From positions 1 through 64,000 of the forward strand of contig NZ_BAAAPK010000001.1 of assembly GCF_039531105.1 (NCBI RefSeq): a DNA stretch of 64,000 nt. The letters are read 5' to 3'. The position numbers and the translations under genes are program-made. Position 1 is the stretch's first letter, and each line of letters starts with the position of its first letter. The notes under the pieces were generated by a model, which saw only the letters and a list, made by a program, of their open reading frames with translations, did not search any database and was not told where the DNA came from. This document shows, piece by piece, positions 1-7,860 of the stretch. This stretch comes from Microbacterium lacus. Its GTDB lineage: Bacteria > Actinomycetota > Actinomycetes > Actinomycetales > Microbacteriaceae.

Positions 1-289
1 CCCAGACACGGTCGGACAGGATGTCGCGGTGCCGCTCGTCGATCGGGTCGTCGCACACCGCCTGGCCGGTCAGGTGGTTCGAGATCGCGTAGACCTTCAG
101 GCCGTTGCGCTCGAGGATGTCGAGCCGGGACTGCACGTAGTCGGCGTCGTCCCAGCGCGACACGTCGAGGTGGTCGCCCCAGCAGGCGATCTCGAGGCCG
201 TCATAGCCCCACTCGCCGGCGAGCCGGGCGACTTCCTCGAACGGCAGATCGGCCCACTGTCCGGTGAACAGGGTGATCGGACGCGTCAT
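1..289 (-). CDS. Sugar phosphate isomerase/epimerase family protein (3' end missing)
   Basis: About 96 N-terminal residues of a xylose-isomerase-like TIM-barrel protein are visible; the rest lies beyond the left edge. The chain starts [15 protein letters not shown] and has [13 protein letters not shown], the second strand that usually carries a family glutamate. The ATG at 289 has an AAGGAG ribosome site just upstream and lies 24 bases after the preceding oxidoreductase gene, so it belongs to the same operon. Family members isomerise or epimerise keto sugars. By context (inference) it may act on the keto sugar released by C-glycoside cleavage. The substrate is not predictable from this fragment. 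Confidence 0.85.
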   Translation of the reverse strand, partial: MTRPITLFTGQWADLPFEEVARLAGEWGYDGLEIACWGDHLDVSRWDDADYVQSRLDILERNGLKVYAISNHLTGQAVCDDPIDERHRDILSDRVW

Positions 290-313
290 CGCGTGCTCCT
301 TCGGATCGATTTC

Positions 314-1495
314 TCAGTCGGATGCCGGGACGCCGGCAGCGGTGCGGACCCAGGCGGATTCGTTCGCGGCGCTGCGCTCGACCGCGTCGAGCACGCGCTG
401 CACGGACAGCCCCTCGGCGAACGAGGGGTGCGGGTCGGTGCCTTCGGCGATCGCGGTGACGAGGTCCACGACCTGGTGGCTGAACCCGTGCTCGTAGCCG
501 AGCATGTGGCCGGCGGGCCACCACGCGGCGACGTACGGATGCTGCGCTTCGGTGACCAGGATCTTCGTGAAGCCCTGGCGATCGTCGGGCGCGGTGCGGT
601 CGTAGAACTGCAGGCTGTTGAGGTCTTCCAGGTCGAACGCGAGCGCGCCCTTGTCCCCCGAGACCTCGATCGTCAGCGCGTTCTTGCGGCCCGTCGCGAA
701 TCGGGTCGCCTCGAACGAGGCGAGTGCGCCGTTCGAGAGGCGGCCGGTGAAGATCGCGACGTCGTCGACGGTGACCGCGCCCCTGCCTTCAGCCGCCGTC
801 AACGAAAGCCCGGAGCCCGAGCCGAGCAGCGGACGCTCCTTCACGATCGTGTCGATCGTGCCCGAGATCGCCTCGACACCCAGCCCCGTGACGAACTGGG
901 TCATATCGATGATGTGCGCGCCGATATCGCCCAACGCACCCGAGCCTGCATGCTCCTTCTGCAGACGCCACGCGAGCGGCACCGCAGGGTCCACGAGCCA
1001 ATCCTGACGGTACGCGGCACGCACCTGCTGCACGCGACCGACCACACCCTGCGCGACCAGATCGCGCAGGAACGTCACCGCCGGGACGCGGCGGTACGTG
1101 AACCCGACCATCGAACGCACGCCCCTCTCGGCGGCACGGGCGGCCGCATCCGCCATCGCCTCGGCCTCCTCGACGGTGTTGGCGAGGGGCTTCTCGACCA
1201 GGACATGCTTGCCCGCCTCGAGCGCGGCGATCGCGATCTCGGCGTGCGAGTCCCCTGGCGTCACGATGTCGACGATGTCGATGTCGTCCCGCGCGATCAC
1301 CTCACGCCAATCGGTGGCCGACTCCGCCCAACCCCACTGCTCGGCGGCCTCGGCGACGGCGTCCGCGTTGCGGCCCACCACGACGGTCATCTCGACAGCC
1401 TCCGGCAGATCGAACACTCGCGGCGCCTGCCGCCAGCCCACCGAATGGGTGGCCCCCATGAAGCCATAGCCGATCATGGCCACCCGCAGCGTCAT
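314..1495 (-). CDS. Gfo/Idh/MocA family NAD(P)-dependent oxidoreductase
   Basis: This is a 393-residue sugar dehydrogenase/reductase family protein. An N-terminal Rossmann domain shows GYGFMGATH near residue 9 and the family EKPLA motif at 101-105. The C-terminal half has the alpha/beta domain with GDIGAHIIDM, which contains the usual catalytic His region. The ATG at 1495 overlaps the stop of the upstream DUF6379 gene by four bases, indicating translational coupling. Related enzymes oxidise or reduce sugar C3 positions, and one (DgpA) starts C-glycoside breakdown in a gut bacterium. Here it could reduce 3-keto sugars or be a second 3-oxidase. The general family is certain; the substrate is inferred from neighbours. 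Confidence 0.9.
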   Translation of the reverse strand: MTLRVAMIGYGFMGATHSVGWRQAPRVFDLPEAVEMTVVVGRNADAVAEAAEQWGWAESATDWREVIARDDIDIVDIVTPGDSHAEIAIAALEAGKHVLVEKPLANTVEEAEAMADAAARAAERGVRSMVGFTYRRVPAVTFLRDLVAQGVVGRVQQVRAAYRQDWLVDPAVPLAWRLQKEHAGSGALGDIGAHIIDMTQFVTGLGVEAISGTIDTIVKERPLLGSGSGLSLTAAEGRGAVTVDDVAIFTGRLSNGALASFEATRFATGRKNALTIEVSGDKGALAFDLEDLNSLQFYDRTAPDDRQGFTKILVTEAQHPYVAAWWPAGHMLGYEHGFSHQVVDLVTAIAEGTDPHPSFAEGLSVQRVLDAVERSAANESAWVRTAAGVPASD

Positions 1496-1908
1496 GCGAG
1501 TACGACCTCGCGCTGGACCGGGACGCGGTTGGTGACGTAGCGGCCCGGACCGCCGTCGGCGCCGGGAAAGATCTGCATGTACAGCAGACGCATCGTCAGC
1601 ACGACCTCGACGGTGAGCTTCTCGCCCTCCTCGGGCGCCCGCCCGAGATCGATCAGCACGTTCGGGCGGTCGGCGACGAACCAGAGGGTGTCCCACTGCT
1701 CAGGGAGCTCCTCGATGCGGTACGTGCGGCCCTCGAGCTCGAAGCGCAGCTTGTCGGTGGGGATCTCGACCCCGTTGACGGATGCCGCGACGCCGTCCAC
1801 CGCCGAGAGCCAGAGGCTCCGGTACCAGGGCAGCTGAACCGAGACGGCGAGACCGTTGTCGGTGCGGCGGACGTCTTCGTCGGCGAAGAGTGAATTGTGG
1901 GTGGCCAT
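1492..1908 (-). CDS. C-glycoside deglycosidase beta subunit (DUF6379), copy 2
   Basis: This 138-residue protein belongs to DUF6379, the small subunit of the alpha/beta C-glycoside deglycosidases described from soil Microbacterium/Arthrobacter and a gut bacterium. The core LPWYRSLWLSAVDGV and the C-terminal DGGPGRYVTNRV closely match the N-terminal part of the fused protein at 23120-24595. That makes the alpha protein at 2700-3746 its likely partner, although a SnoaL-like gene lies between them. The ATG at 1908 is followed by a stop that overlaps the next gene by four bases. The role in C-C bond cleavage comes from family knowledge and was not tested for this copy. Confidence 0.82.
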   Translation of the reverse strand: MATHNSLFADEDVRRTDNGLAVSVQLPWYRSLWLSAVDGVAASVNGVEIPTDKLRFELEGRTYRIEELPEQWDTLWFVADRPNVLIDLGRAPEEGEKLTVEVVLTMRLLYMQIFPGADGGPGRYVTNRVPVQREVVLA

Positions 1909-1924
1909 GGCTCCTCCGAGCGTG

Positions 1925-2707
1925 TCAGGCGTACGTGTCCGTGAAGTGCTCGTGCGGCACGGGCGGTGCCGGCTCGAGCTTCTGCACGGTCTGCGGGCTG
2001 TAGGGGTGGTTGGTGTCGGGCACGGGCTCGTCGGCGCGGGGCATGAAGACGGGCTTGCCGTCGTCGCCGAAGTACATCAGGTCGAGGTCGAAGGCGCCCT
2101 GGTTCTTCAGACCGAAGCTGACCCAGTTCTCCTCGAACGGCGCACGGGCGAGCTCGTAGCAGCGGAACTTCCAGAACTTCCACTCCCCGTCCTGCTTGAG
2201 GAAGTCGATCGCGTACTTGCACCACACCCAGTGGGCCCAGACCTTCTTGCCGAGCACCTCTTCGGGCGAGTACATGTCAGGGAACGCCTCGGCGACCTTC
2301 GGGTCGGTCAGCCCGGACTCGGTGCCGGCCATCATCCACACGCCCTTCGCGGTCTTGCCGTCCGCGGCGACCTCGATCACCGGGGTGGTGGTGGCGTGCA
2401 GGATCAGCTTGCCCTCGGGATGCGGGCGCCCACGGTGGTAGTCGGTCACGCTCTGCCAGGTCGTGTACTGACCGGCGTTCGTGTACCGGGCGCGGATGCC
2501 CTCCGTGCCCTCCTTCACCCACAGCGGGATGATCTGCTCGTCCTCGAACGCGTTGTGCAGATACATGTAGCGGTTGAAGAGGTTCTCGACCTGGCCGCGG
2601 TCCTCCGCGCGCTGCGCGAGTGCGCGAGCGCCTGCAACCTCTTCGCGCAGGCGTGCGAGCTCGGCGGTGATCTCTTCAAGGGATGCTGCGGTGATGGTGT
2701 CAGACAT
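1925..2707 (-). CDS. SnoaL-like / nuclear transport factor 2 family protein
   Basis: This 260-residue cytosolic protein starts with a coiled-coil-like helix (about residues 8-40, rich in Leu, Glu and Arg). A cone-shaped SnoaL/NTF2 domain follows, with VENLFNRYMYLHNAFED and a later WKFWKFRCYELARAPFEENW stretch. Such proteins bind small polyketide- or flavonoid-like molecules or act as hydratases and isomerases. The ATG at 2707 overlaps the stop of the alpha-subunit gene by eight bases, and the gene separates alpha 2 from beta 2. A role in binding or transforming the aromatic aglycone is plausible but inferred. No catalytic residue can be assigned with certainty. Confidence 0.75.
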   Translation of the reverse strand: MSDTITAASLEEITAELARLREEVAGARALAQRAEDRGQVENLFNRYMYLHNAFEDEQIIPLWVKEGTEGIRARYTNAGQYTTWQSVTDYHRGRPHPEGKLILHATTTPVIEVAADGKTAKGVWMMAGTESGLTDPKVAEAFPDMYSPEEVLGKKVWAHWVWCKYAIDFLKQDGEWKFWKFRCYELARAPFEENWVSFGLKNQGAFDLDLMYFGDDGKPVFMPRADEPVPDTNHPYSPQTVQKLEPAPPVPHEHFTDTYA

Positions 2708-3746
2708 TGGCGGCCTCCTTGGCGGCGACGGTGTTTTCGATGGCTTTGCGCATGAGCGCGTGCTGCTTCTTCACGACCTCGATCGGCTCGACGACGCCGA
2801 GGTCGACGAAGGCGTGCCCTTCCCACTCGCTGGAGAGGTAGCCCTGGTAGCCGCCGAGAACGAACTGCTTCACGATGCGCGGGATGTCCATCGCGGGCTC
2901 CTGGCCCGTCTCGTCGATGTCGTAGAACTTCGCGTGCACGTGGAAGATCTGCGGCATGATGTCCATCCACTCCTCCGGAGCGACCAGGCCGTGCATGTTG
3001 AACGCCAGACGCGTGTGGGGACCGAAGCCGACCGGGTCGACGCCCTCGCCGATCAGGTAGTCCTCGAACTTCTGATTGCGCACGTTCATCGGCGTCGGCT
3101 CGTGCCAGATCTCGTCCATCACCGCGAAGTGCTTCGGGTCCATGCCCATGAGCTCGAGCTGGTCCAGCAGCAGCGGGGACAGCGAGTGCATCGTCGAGGA
3201 GAAGTCCGCGGTGAACCCGAGACGCTCGGACTGCAGCTCGTCGTACATCTCGCGCATCTGCAGCACCTGTGGATTGTTCGGGCCGGACGGCGCGTGGATC
3301 TCGTACCCGAGGTACTGGTCGTACTGCTCCGCGAGCGGCAGGAGGCTGCGCAGCAGCTCCTTTCCGTGCGAGCGGATGACGACCTTCTTGAAGCCGAGCG
3401 TGTGCGCGGTCTTCAGCTGCCGCGCGAGGAAGTCGTGCTCCTCGTCGGGCGTCATGTCGCGTTCCTTGCGGCGACCCATGTCGAGGTTCGTGCCGACCGC
3501 GCTCGCCTCGAGACCGTACTTCTCGAGCGAGTCGAACCAGAGCTTCACGAACTCCTGATCGACGTCGGGGTAGGTCCGCAGCAGTTGCGCGATGTTGAAC
3601 TCGACGCCCGGCCCGATCCCCTCGTCGTGCACGGCCTTGATGAGCGTCTCGGGCGTGTACAGACCCGCGGCGAACTCGCTCGTCAAGGAATACAGGGTGG
3701 TGCCGAGCTTGATGCCGGTGCCGGCGATTCCGTCGTTGTCGGTCAT
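2700..3746 (-). CDS. C-glycoside deglycosidase alpha subunit, copy 2 (TIM barrel)
   Basis: This 348-residue xylose-isomerase-like TIM barrel has a metal-ligand set of the usual kind: Glu149 in YEIHAP, Asp181 in TADFSS, His269/His271 in FHVHAKFYDID and Glu307 in SSEWEG. It aligns along its length with the C-terminal part of the fused protein at 23120-24595, sharing NLDMGRR, RDMTPDEE and HVHAKFYDID. The family breaks the C-C bond between aglycone and 3-keto sugar together with a DUF6379 subunit. ATG 3746 was chosen because the upstream extension shows shadow-frame composition. The start overlaps the preceding stop by four bases. Activity is inferred from the family. Confidence 0.83.
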   Translation of the reverse strand: MTDNDGIAGTGIKLGTTLYSLTSEFAAGLYTPETLIKAVHDEGIGPGVEFNIAQLLRTYPDVDQEFVKLWFDSLEKYGLEASAVGTNLDMGRRKERDMTPDEEHDFLARQLKTAHTLGFKKVVIRSHGKELLRSLLPLAEQYDQYLGYEIHAPSGPNNPQVLQMREMYDELQSERLGFTADFSSTMHSLSPLLLDQLELMGMDPKHFAVMDEIWHEPTPMNVRNQKFEDYLIGEGVDPVGFGPHTRLAFNMHGLVAPEEWMDIMPQIFHVHAKFYDIDETGQEPAMDIPRIVKQFVLGGYQGYLSSEWEGHAFVDLGVVEPIEVVKKQHALMRKAIENTVAAKEAANV

Positions 3747-4849
3747 GCGTTCACTCCTTCTGAGGTGGGGAGCCAGGAGGCGAGCTGTGCGCGTGCCTCG
3801 GTGAGATCGGTGACCATGCGCGAGCCGGCGTTGTCCGCAGCGGATCGCTGCACGGCCTGCTCGGCACGGATGATGTCGAAAGGGGACTCCCAGTAGTTCC
3901 AGTGCCATCCTTCGTACTCACTGGAGATCGCGCCCTTGTAGCCGTTCTCGACGAGCAGCTTCACGAGGTCGCGGACGGGCACCGAGGGCTCTTCCCCGTT
4001 TTCATCGATGCCGAAGAACTTGCCGTGCACGTGCTTGATCCAGGGGACGATCGCGAGCCAGTCATCCACGCGCGCCGGGCCGAACAGGCCGGTGCCGTTG
4101 ATGCCGAAGTCGATGCCGAGATCCGGGCGTCCGTGACGATGTGCCAGGCCGATGAACGCGCCCATGCGCTGGCCGTGCTCGGTCTGGTCCGCGGGCGGAC
4201 CCTGCTCGTAGTACTGGTTCCACAGTCCCACCAGGTCCTCGAGCAACTCGTCACTCGCGCCGCGTCGGCGGTACGCCTCCAGCGTGGAGGGGGCGAAAGC
4301 GGAGACGGTGGCCCCCCAGTCCATCGTGAAGCCGAGGAACGGCGAGCCGACCTTCTCGTAGCGATCACGGAGCGCGAGGATGCGCGGGTGCGAGGCGTAC
4401 TGGTCGGCGTGCACCTCCAGGGCGAGAGTGACGCCGTGCGCCTCGGCGACCGGGGCGAGCGCCTCCATCGAGTCGGGTTCGATCGAGATCTGCACGCGGG
4501 CGATCGGGAAGCCGAGCTTCGCCGCGGCCTTGATCTGACGCGTCATGTAGGCGATGAGCTCGTCCTGGTTCAGCAGTCGATCGCGATGGATGCCGATGTC
4601 GGCGTTCACGGCGAGCGAGGTCGTCACGAGCCCGACTTCTGCGACGAGGTCCTTGAACCAGCCCGCGTATGCGTCGTCGATCTCGGGGAATCCGCGGAAG
4701 CTGGAGAATCCGATGATCTCCAGGCCCGGTCCGAAGCCTTCCGCGGCCGTTTTGCGGATGAGCCCCTCGAGGTCGTACTCGCGCCCGTGGAAGGCGCGGG
4801 TGAAGCTGTAGAGCGTGACGCCCTGGATGGGTGTGCCGAGCTCAGTCAT
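3743..4849 (-). CDS. C-glycoside deglycosidase alpha subunit, copy 1 (TIM barrel)
   Basis: This 368-residue TIM barrel is related to copy 2 but distinct from it. Probable metal ligands are Glu145 (LEVHADQ), Asp177 (FTMDWGAT), His273/His275 (KHVHGKFFGID) and Glu311 (SSEYEGWHW). It has a C-terminal extension of about 30 residues ending LASWLPTSEGVNA. The ATG at 4849 overlaps the stop of the DUF6379 gene by four bases, so beta 1 and alpha 1 are translationally coupled and very probably form one enzyme. The reaction expected from the family is cleavage of a 3-keto C-glucoside to aglycone plus a dehydrated keto sugar. Divergence from copy 2 suggests a different aglycone or regiochemistry. Confidence 0.83.
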   Translation of the reverse strand: MTELGTPIQGVTLYSFTRAFHGREYDLEGLIRKTAAEGFGPGLEIIGFSSFRGFPEIDDAYAGWFKDLVAEVGLVTTSLAVNADIGIHRDRLLNQDELIAYMTRQIKAAAKLGFPIARVQISIEPDSMEALAPVAEAHGVTLALEVHADQYASHPRILALRDRYEKVGSPFLGFTMDWGATVSAFAPSTLEAYRRRGASDELLEDLVGLWNQYYEQGPPADQTEHGQRMGAFIGLAHRHGRPDLGIDFGINGTGLFGPARVDDWLAIVPWIKHVHGKFFGIDENGEEPSVPVRDLVKLLVENGYKGAISSEYEGWHWNYWESPFDIIRAEQAVQRSAADNAGSRMVTDLTEARAQLASWLPTSEGVNA

Positions 4850-5241
4850 GCTGCGACCGCCTTCATGGTCTTGGTGTTCGACTCGTCGATGTGGAGCGTC
4901 TCGGTGTCGGAGATGATGATGTACGGGATGTAGAGCGTGAGCCCCACCGTCACGTCGTGCTCGGCATCCGCGTCGACGGGGAGGTCGCCGGAGAGGACGG
5001 CCGAGTCGGTGGGGAACCACCATTCGTCCGTCGTGGTGCGGAGCTCGTCGAAGGTGAACTCGCGGTCGTTCATGCGCCAGCGCAGCGACTCCGCCGGCGC
5101 GGCGACGCCGTCGATCGTCAGGGTCGCTCCGGCGATGCAGGAGCCCGGAAGGGCGCGGTACCAGGGCAGTCGGACCTCGACAGCGGCACGGCCGCCACCG
5201 GTCGTGAGCGTTCCCTGCTCGATGATGCGATCGGGGATCAC
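4846..5241 (-). CDS. C-glycoside deglycosidase beta subunit (DUF6379), copy 1
   Basis: This 131-residue small subunit contains VEVRLPWYRALPGSCI and LTLYIPYIIISDTE, the equivalents of LPWYR and LPYMQI in the other DUF6379 proteins here. It lacks the DGGPG segment of copy 2. The GTG at 5241 is preferred over the longer reading frame back to 5364. It has an AAGAGG ribosome site at a good distance, the protein then has family length, and the extension would run through a promoter-like palindrome. It is the first gene of a sub-operon with its own promoter and directly precedes alpha 1. Family members stabilise the alpha-subunit active site. Confidence 0.8.
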   Translation of the reverse strand: MIPDRIIEQGTLTTGGGRAAVEVRLPWYRALPGSCIAGATLTIDGVAAPAESLRWRMNDREFTFDELRTTTDEWWFPTDSAVLSGDLPVDADAEHDVTVGLTLYIPYIIISDTETLHIDESNTKTMKAVAA

Positions 5242-5300
5242 GATGACCTCTTCTTTCTGGGCCGGCAGGTTCGGCCGGACATCTTTGTCATTGTTTCTAC

Positions 5301-5329
5301 AGTGTAATGTCTGAATCAGACATAAGCAA
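5301..5329 (-). promoter_or_regulatory. Promoter with a 17-base palindromic operator in the spacer
   Basis: Read on the minus strand, TTGCTT (5329-5324) could be a -35 box and TACACT (5306-5301) a -10 box. The 17 bases between them are exactly the palindrome at 5307-5323, which reads ATGTCTGAATCAGACAT on the plus strand, with perfect 8-base arms around one central base. A repressor bound there would block RNA polymerase. The cognate regulator is unknown; the shape would suit a GntR-like dimer. Confidence 0.6.
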
Positions 5330-5332
5330 ACG

Positions 5333-6859
5333 TCAGTGCAGCTTTGCTGCGATCGCGCGGGCACCGCGGACGGCGAGCGCGACGCCGGTGAGCGTCGGGT
5401 TGCACGCCGTCGCGGTGGGGATGACGCCGTTGCCGGCCACGAAGACGCCGGGGGCTTCCCACACCTCGCCGTCGGGCGAGCACACGCTCGTGCCGTCGTC
5501 GACGAGACCCATCCGGGTCGTGCCCTGATAGTGCAGTGAGGCGCCGAGCGGCATCAGGAACGGGCGGTCATCCAGCGGCTCGCCGATCGCCTTCCCGAGC
5601 CGCACGATCTCCGCCTTCGCGCGGTCGATGACCTCGTGATCGGCCGGGCTCAGCGTGTAGTGCAGCGTCATTGCCGGCATTCCGTATCCGTCGACCGCGT
5701 CAGCGGCGAACTCGACGCGGTCCGAGGACTGCAGATCCTTCGCGCAGAACAGCCCCAGTCCGACGATCGACCCCGGTGCGGCCGGATCATCCTCAGCGAG
5801 CTTGACCGGCGACGCGTCGAGCTGCATCACCTGGCCGTGGAACGGCGCCTCATCCGTAAAGGGCACCCACGTGACACCGCTGTACTCGCTGAGTCCGGTC
5901 TGTGCCGCGCCCTCTTCGCCCTCCGCGGGCTGGAAGTCGCGGATGCGGACCGCGAACACGATCTGCGCCTGGTCATTGAGAAAGCGCCCCAGCGCGTCGG
6001 GACGGATGCCGGATGCCCACAGCAGCTGGGGGGTGCGCAGGGCGTCGCCCGCGACGACGACGAAACGCGCCCGCACGTCGTGGGTGTCCCCCGAGCGGAG
6101 GTCCGTGATCCGGACGCCCGCAGCACGGCCGTCGTCGAGCAGCACGCGGGTCACGAGCGACTCGTCGTGCAGCGTGAAGTTCGGATTGTCCCGGGTCGTG
6201 TCACCGAGGACGACGTCCGAACCCGACCACACCAGGCGCCCGTCGTCACGGCGGTGCACGGCGAGCGGCATCCGCTGGACGCGTTCGTGCTCGTCGCGCC
6301 CCTCGTCGGCGGCCGCGGCGAGACGACCCCGCACGAGCGGCGCATGCGGTGAGGCGTCGAAGGCGTCCGTGGTGACGCCCAGCAGACGCTCACCCTCCCC
6401 GAGGAGTTCGTCCAGCGTGCCGTCATCGAGGAACGCGATCCGCTCGCTGTCGTTCGGTCGCGGGCACGCGCCCGTCCAGTGCGCGGCCATGCCGCCGACA
6501 TTGCTCGAGAAGGCCGCGACCGGCAGTCCGTCCTCCCCCTCGACCTGATAGCCGTCCTCGAGCAGGAACGTGCCCGGACGCGCACGGCGCGCGCTCGTCT
6601 TCACGATCCCGCCGGTGCGATCGCCGTCGTCGTGAGCCGACGGACCCTCGGACCGCACCTGCGCGTGAGCCCGCTCGTCGGGATCGGCGATGTTCTTCAC
6701 GTGCGCGCCTGGCGGGTCGGACACCGTGGGTCCGACCTCGAACATCGCGATCGTCGCGTGCGGCGCCCGCTCGCTCAGGATGCGCGCGTAGGCCGCACCG
6801 GTGGGTCCGCTGCCGACGATCGCGACGTCGACCGACCCGGGATACGTGCGTCCGCTCAT
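5333..6859 (-). CDS. GMC-type FAD oxidoreductase, probable C-glycoside 3-oxidase
   Basis: This 508-residue protein has an N-terminal FAD-binding Rossmann motif (VAIVGSGPTGAA, residues 12-23), NVGGMAAHWTGA around residue 120, and a C-terminal active-site pair: His443 in SLHYQGTTRMG and Asn487 in ATACNPTLTG. This layout matches the pyranose-oxidase-like C-glycoside 3-oxidases (CarA type) known from Microbacterium, which oxidise C3 of a C-linked glucose before bond cleavage. Its place directly upstream of two deglycosidase alpha/beta sets supports that role. Its ATG overlaps the stop of the upstream isomerase by four bases. There is no signal peptide, so it acts in the cytosol. Confidence 0.85.
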   Translation of the reverse strand: MSGRTYPGSVDVAIVGSGPTGAAYARILSERAPHATIAMFEVGPTVSDPPGAHVKNIADPDERAHAQVRSEGPSAHDDGDRTGGIVKTSARRARPGTFLLEDGYQVEGEDGLPVAAFSSNVGGMAAHWTGACPRPNDSERIAFLDDGTLDELLGEGERLLGVTTDAFDASPHAPLVRGRLAAAADEGRDEHERVQRMPLAVHRRDDGRLVWSGSDVVLGDTTRDNPNFTLHDESLVTRVLLDDGRAAGVRITDLRSGDTHDVRARFVVVAGDALRTPQLLWASGIRPDALGRFLNDQAQIVFAVRIRDFQPAEGEEGAAQTGLSEYSGVTWVPFTDEAPFHGQVMQLDASPVKLAEDDPAAPGSIVGLGLFCAKDLQSSDRVEFAADAVDGYGMPAMTLHYTLSPADHEVIDRAKAEIVRLGKAIGEPLDDRPFLMPLGASLHYQGTTRMGLVDDGTSVCSPDGEVWEAPGVFVAGNGVIPTATACNPTLTGVALAVRGARAIAAKLH

Positions 6860-7650
6860 GCTCCGGCCGCGACCTCACGGATATAGCGCACGGACTCGGC
6901 GGAGGCGGCCCGCGGGTAGTACTCCAGCCCGATCGGGCCGTCGTAGCCCGACGCGCGGAGCGTCGCAAGCGTCGCCGGCCAGTCGAGGTCGCCCGTGCCC
7001 GGTTCGCCGCGACCGGGCGCATCGGCCAGCTGAACGTATTTGACGATGTCGCCGGCATTCGCGAGCTCGGCGGCCATGTCCTCGCCCTCGACAGCCGAGT
7101 GATAGATGTCGTACAGCACACCGAAGAACGGCGAGTCGACGCCCCGGGCGACGTAGACGCCCTCCGCCGTGCGGTCCAGGAGCGAGCCCGGGTGGTCGAC
7201 GCGGACGTTGACCGGCTCGAGCACCAACGTGATGCCCGAACCCTCGATCTGCGCGATCGCCTTCTGGTAGATCTCGATGAGCTTGTCCAGCTGCACCTGG
7301 CGCTTCCACCCGCCGAACCCCGTGCCGCTGCCGACCACGATGCGCGGGCAGCCGAGGTCCTGGGCGATCGCGACGCCCTCGTCGAGCTTGCGGAAGAACT
7401 CCGAGTGGTCCCACGGCGGGATCATGAACTGCGTGCGGGGCTCGGAGAGCTGGGCGGTCAGCTGGGTGCCGGTCTCCTCCAGCGCCGCCTTGAGCGCGGG
7501 CAGGTCCTTCGGCGTCGACGGCGCGTCCACGCCGGTCGGCCCCCACATCTCGACGGCGTCGAAACCGTCCGCCGCCGCGGCGCGCACCCGATCGTGGTAG
7601 TCGCCCGCTTCCGTGTAAAGCAGTTCGATGTTGGGTGAGAGCTGATACAT
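6856..7650 (-). CDS. Hydroxypyruvate-isomerase-like sugar isomerase (TIM barrel)
   Basis: This 264-residue TIM barrel of the hydroxypyruvate isomerase / sugar epimerase group has a likely metal-binding quartet in LVLEPVNV, VLYDIYHS, KYVQLADAPGR and IGLEYYP. It is the first gene of the operon and overlaps the oxidase start by four bases. ATG 7650 was chosen because it fits the family N-terminus (MYQLSPNIELLYTEAG) and follows a GAAAGAA-type ribosome site. It probably interconverts the keto sugar or enone released from the C-glycoside; the substrate is inferred. It differs clearly from the deglycosidase alpha subunits, with no SSEWEG and a shorter chain. Confidence 0.8.
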   Translation of the reverse strand: MYQLSPNIELLYTEAGDYHDRVRAAAADGFDAVEMWGPTGVDAPSTPKDLPALKAALEETGTQLTAQLSEPRTQFMIPPWDHSEFFRKLDEGVAIAQDLGCPRIVVGSGTGFGGWKRQVQLDKLIEIYQKAIAQIEGSGITLVLEPVNVRVDHPGSLLDRTAEGVYVARGVDSPFFGVLYDIYHSAVEGEDMAAELANAGDIVKYVQLADAPGRGEPGTGDLDWPATLATLRASGYDGPIGLEYYPRAASAESVRYIREVAAGA

Positions 7651-7707
7651 CGGGAGGTTCTTTCCTTCGCACGTGGATGTCGTCGATGACAGTTCCATCA
7701 TGCGCCA

Positions 7708-7730
7708 CTTATGCTTGATTTGTGCATAAG
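7708..7730. promoter_or_regulatory. LysR-type operator between isomerase and LysR gene
   Basis: Perfect 7-base arms CTTATGC and GCATAAG flank nine bases and contain the T-N11-A pattern of LysR-family boxes. The site lies between the divergent operon start (7650) and the LysR gene (7861), the standard position for autoregulation and operon control. Confidence 0.65.
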
Positions 7731-7860
7731 GGGTTGTGATGCCGGGCATCACGGATCCCGAGGAGCATCCGCGGCATCGCTCGCGCGGATGGCCCTCGAG
7801 TGCTGAATCCACGCAGTGGATAGGATGAAGCGGATTCGACGCTGGAAGGATCACACGGAC

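Noticed and set aside
29..1540. A 503-codon open frame on the plus strand opposite the Gfo/Idh/MocA gene
   Set aside because: It is an antisense shadow in high-GC DNA with Arg/Gly/Val-rich, domain-free translation. The minus strand has recognisable enzymes with ribosome sites and overlaps.
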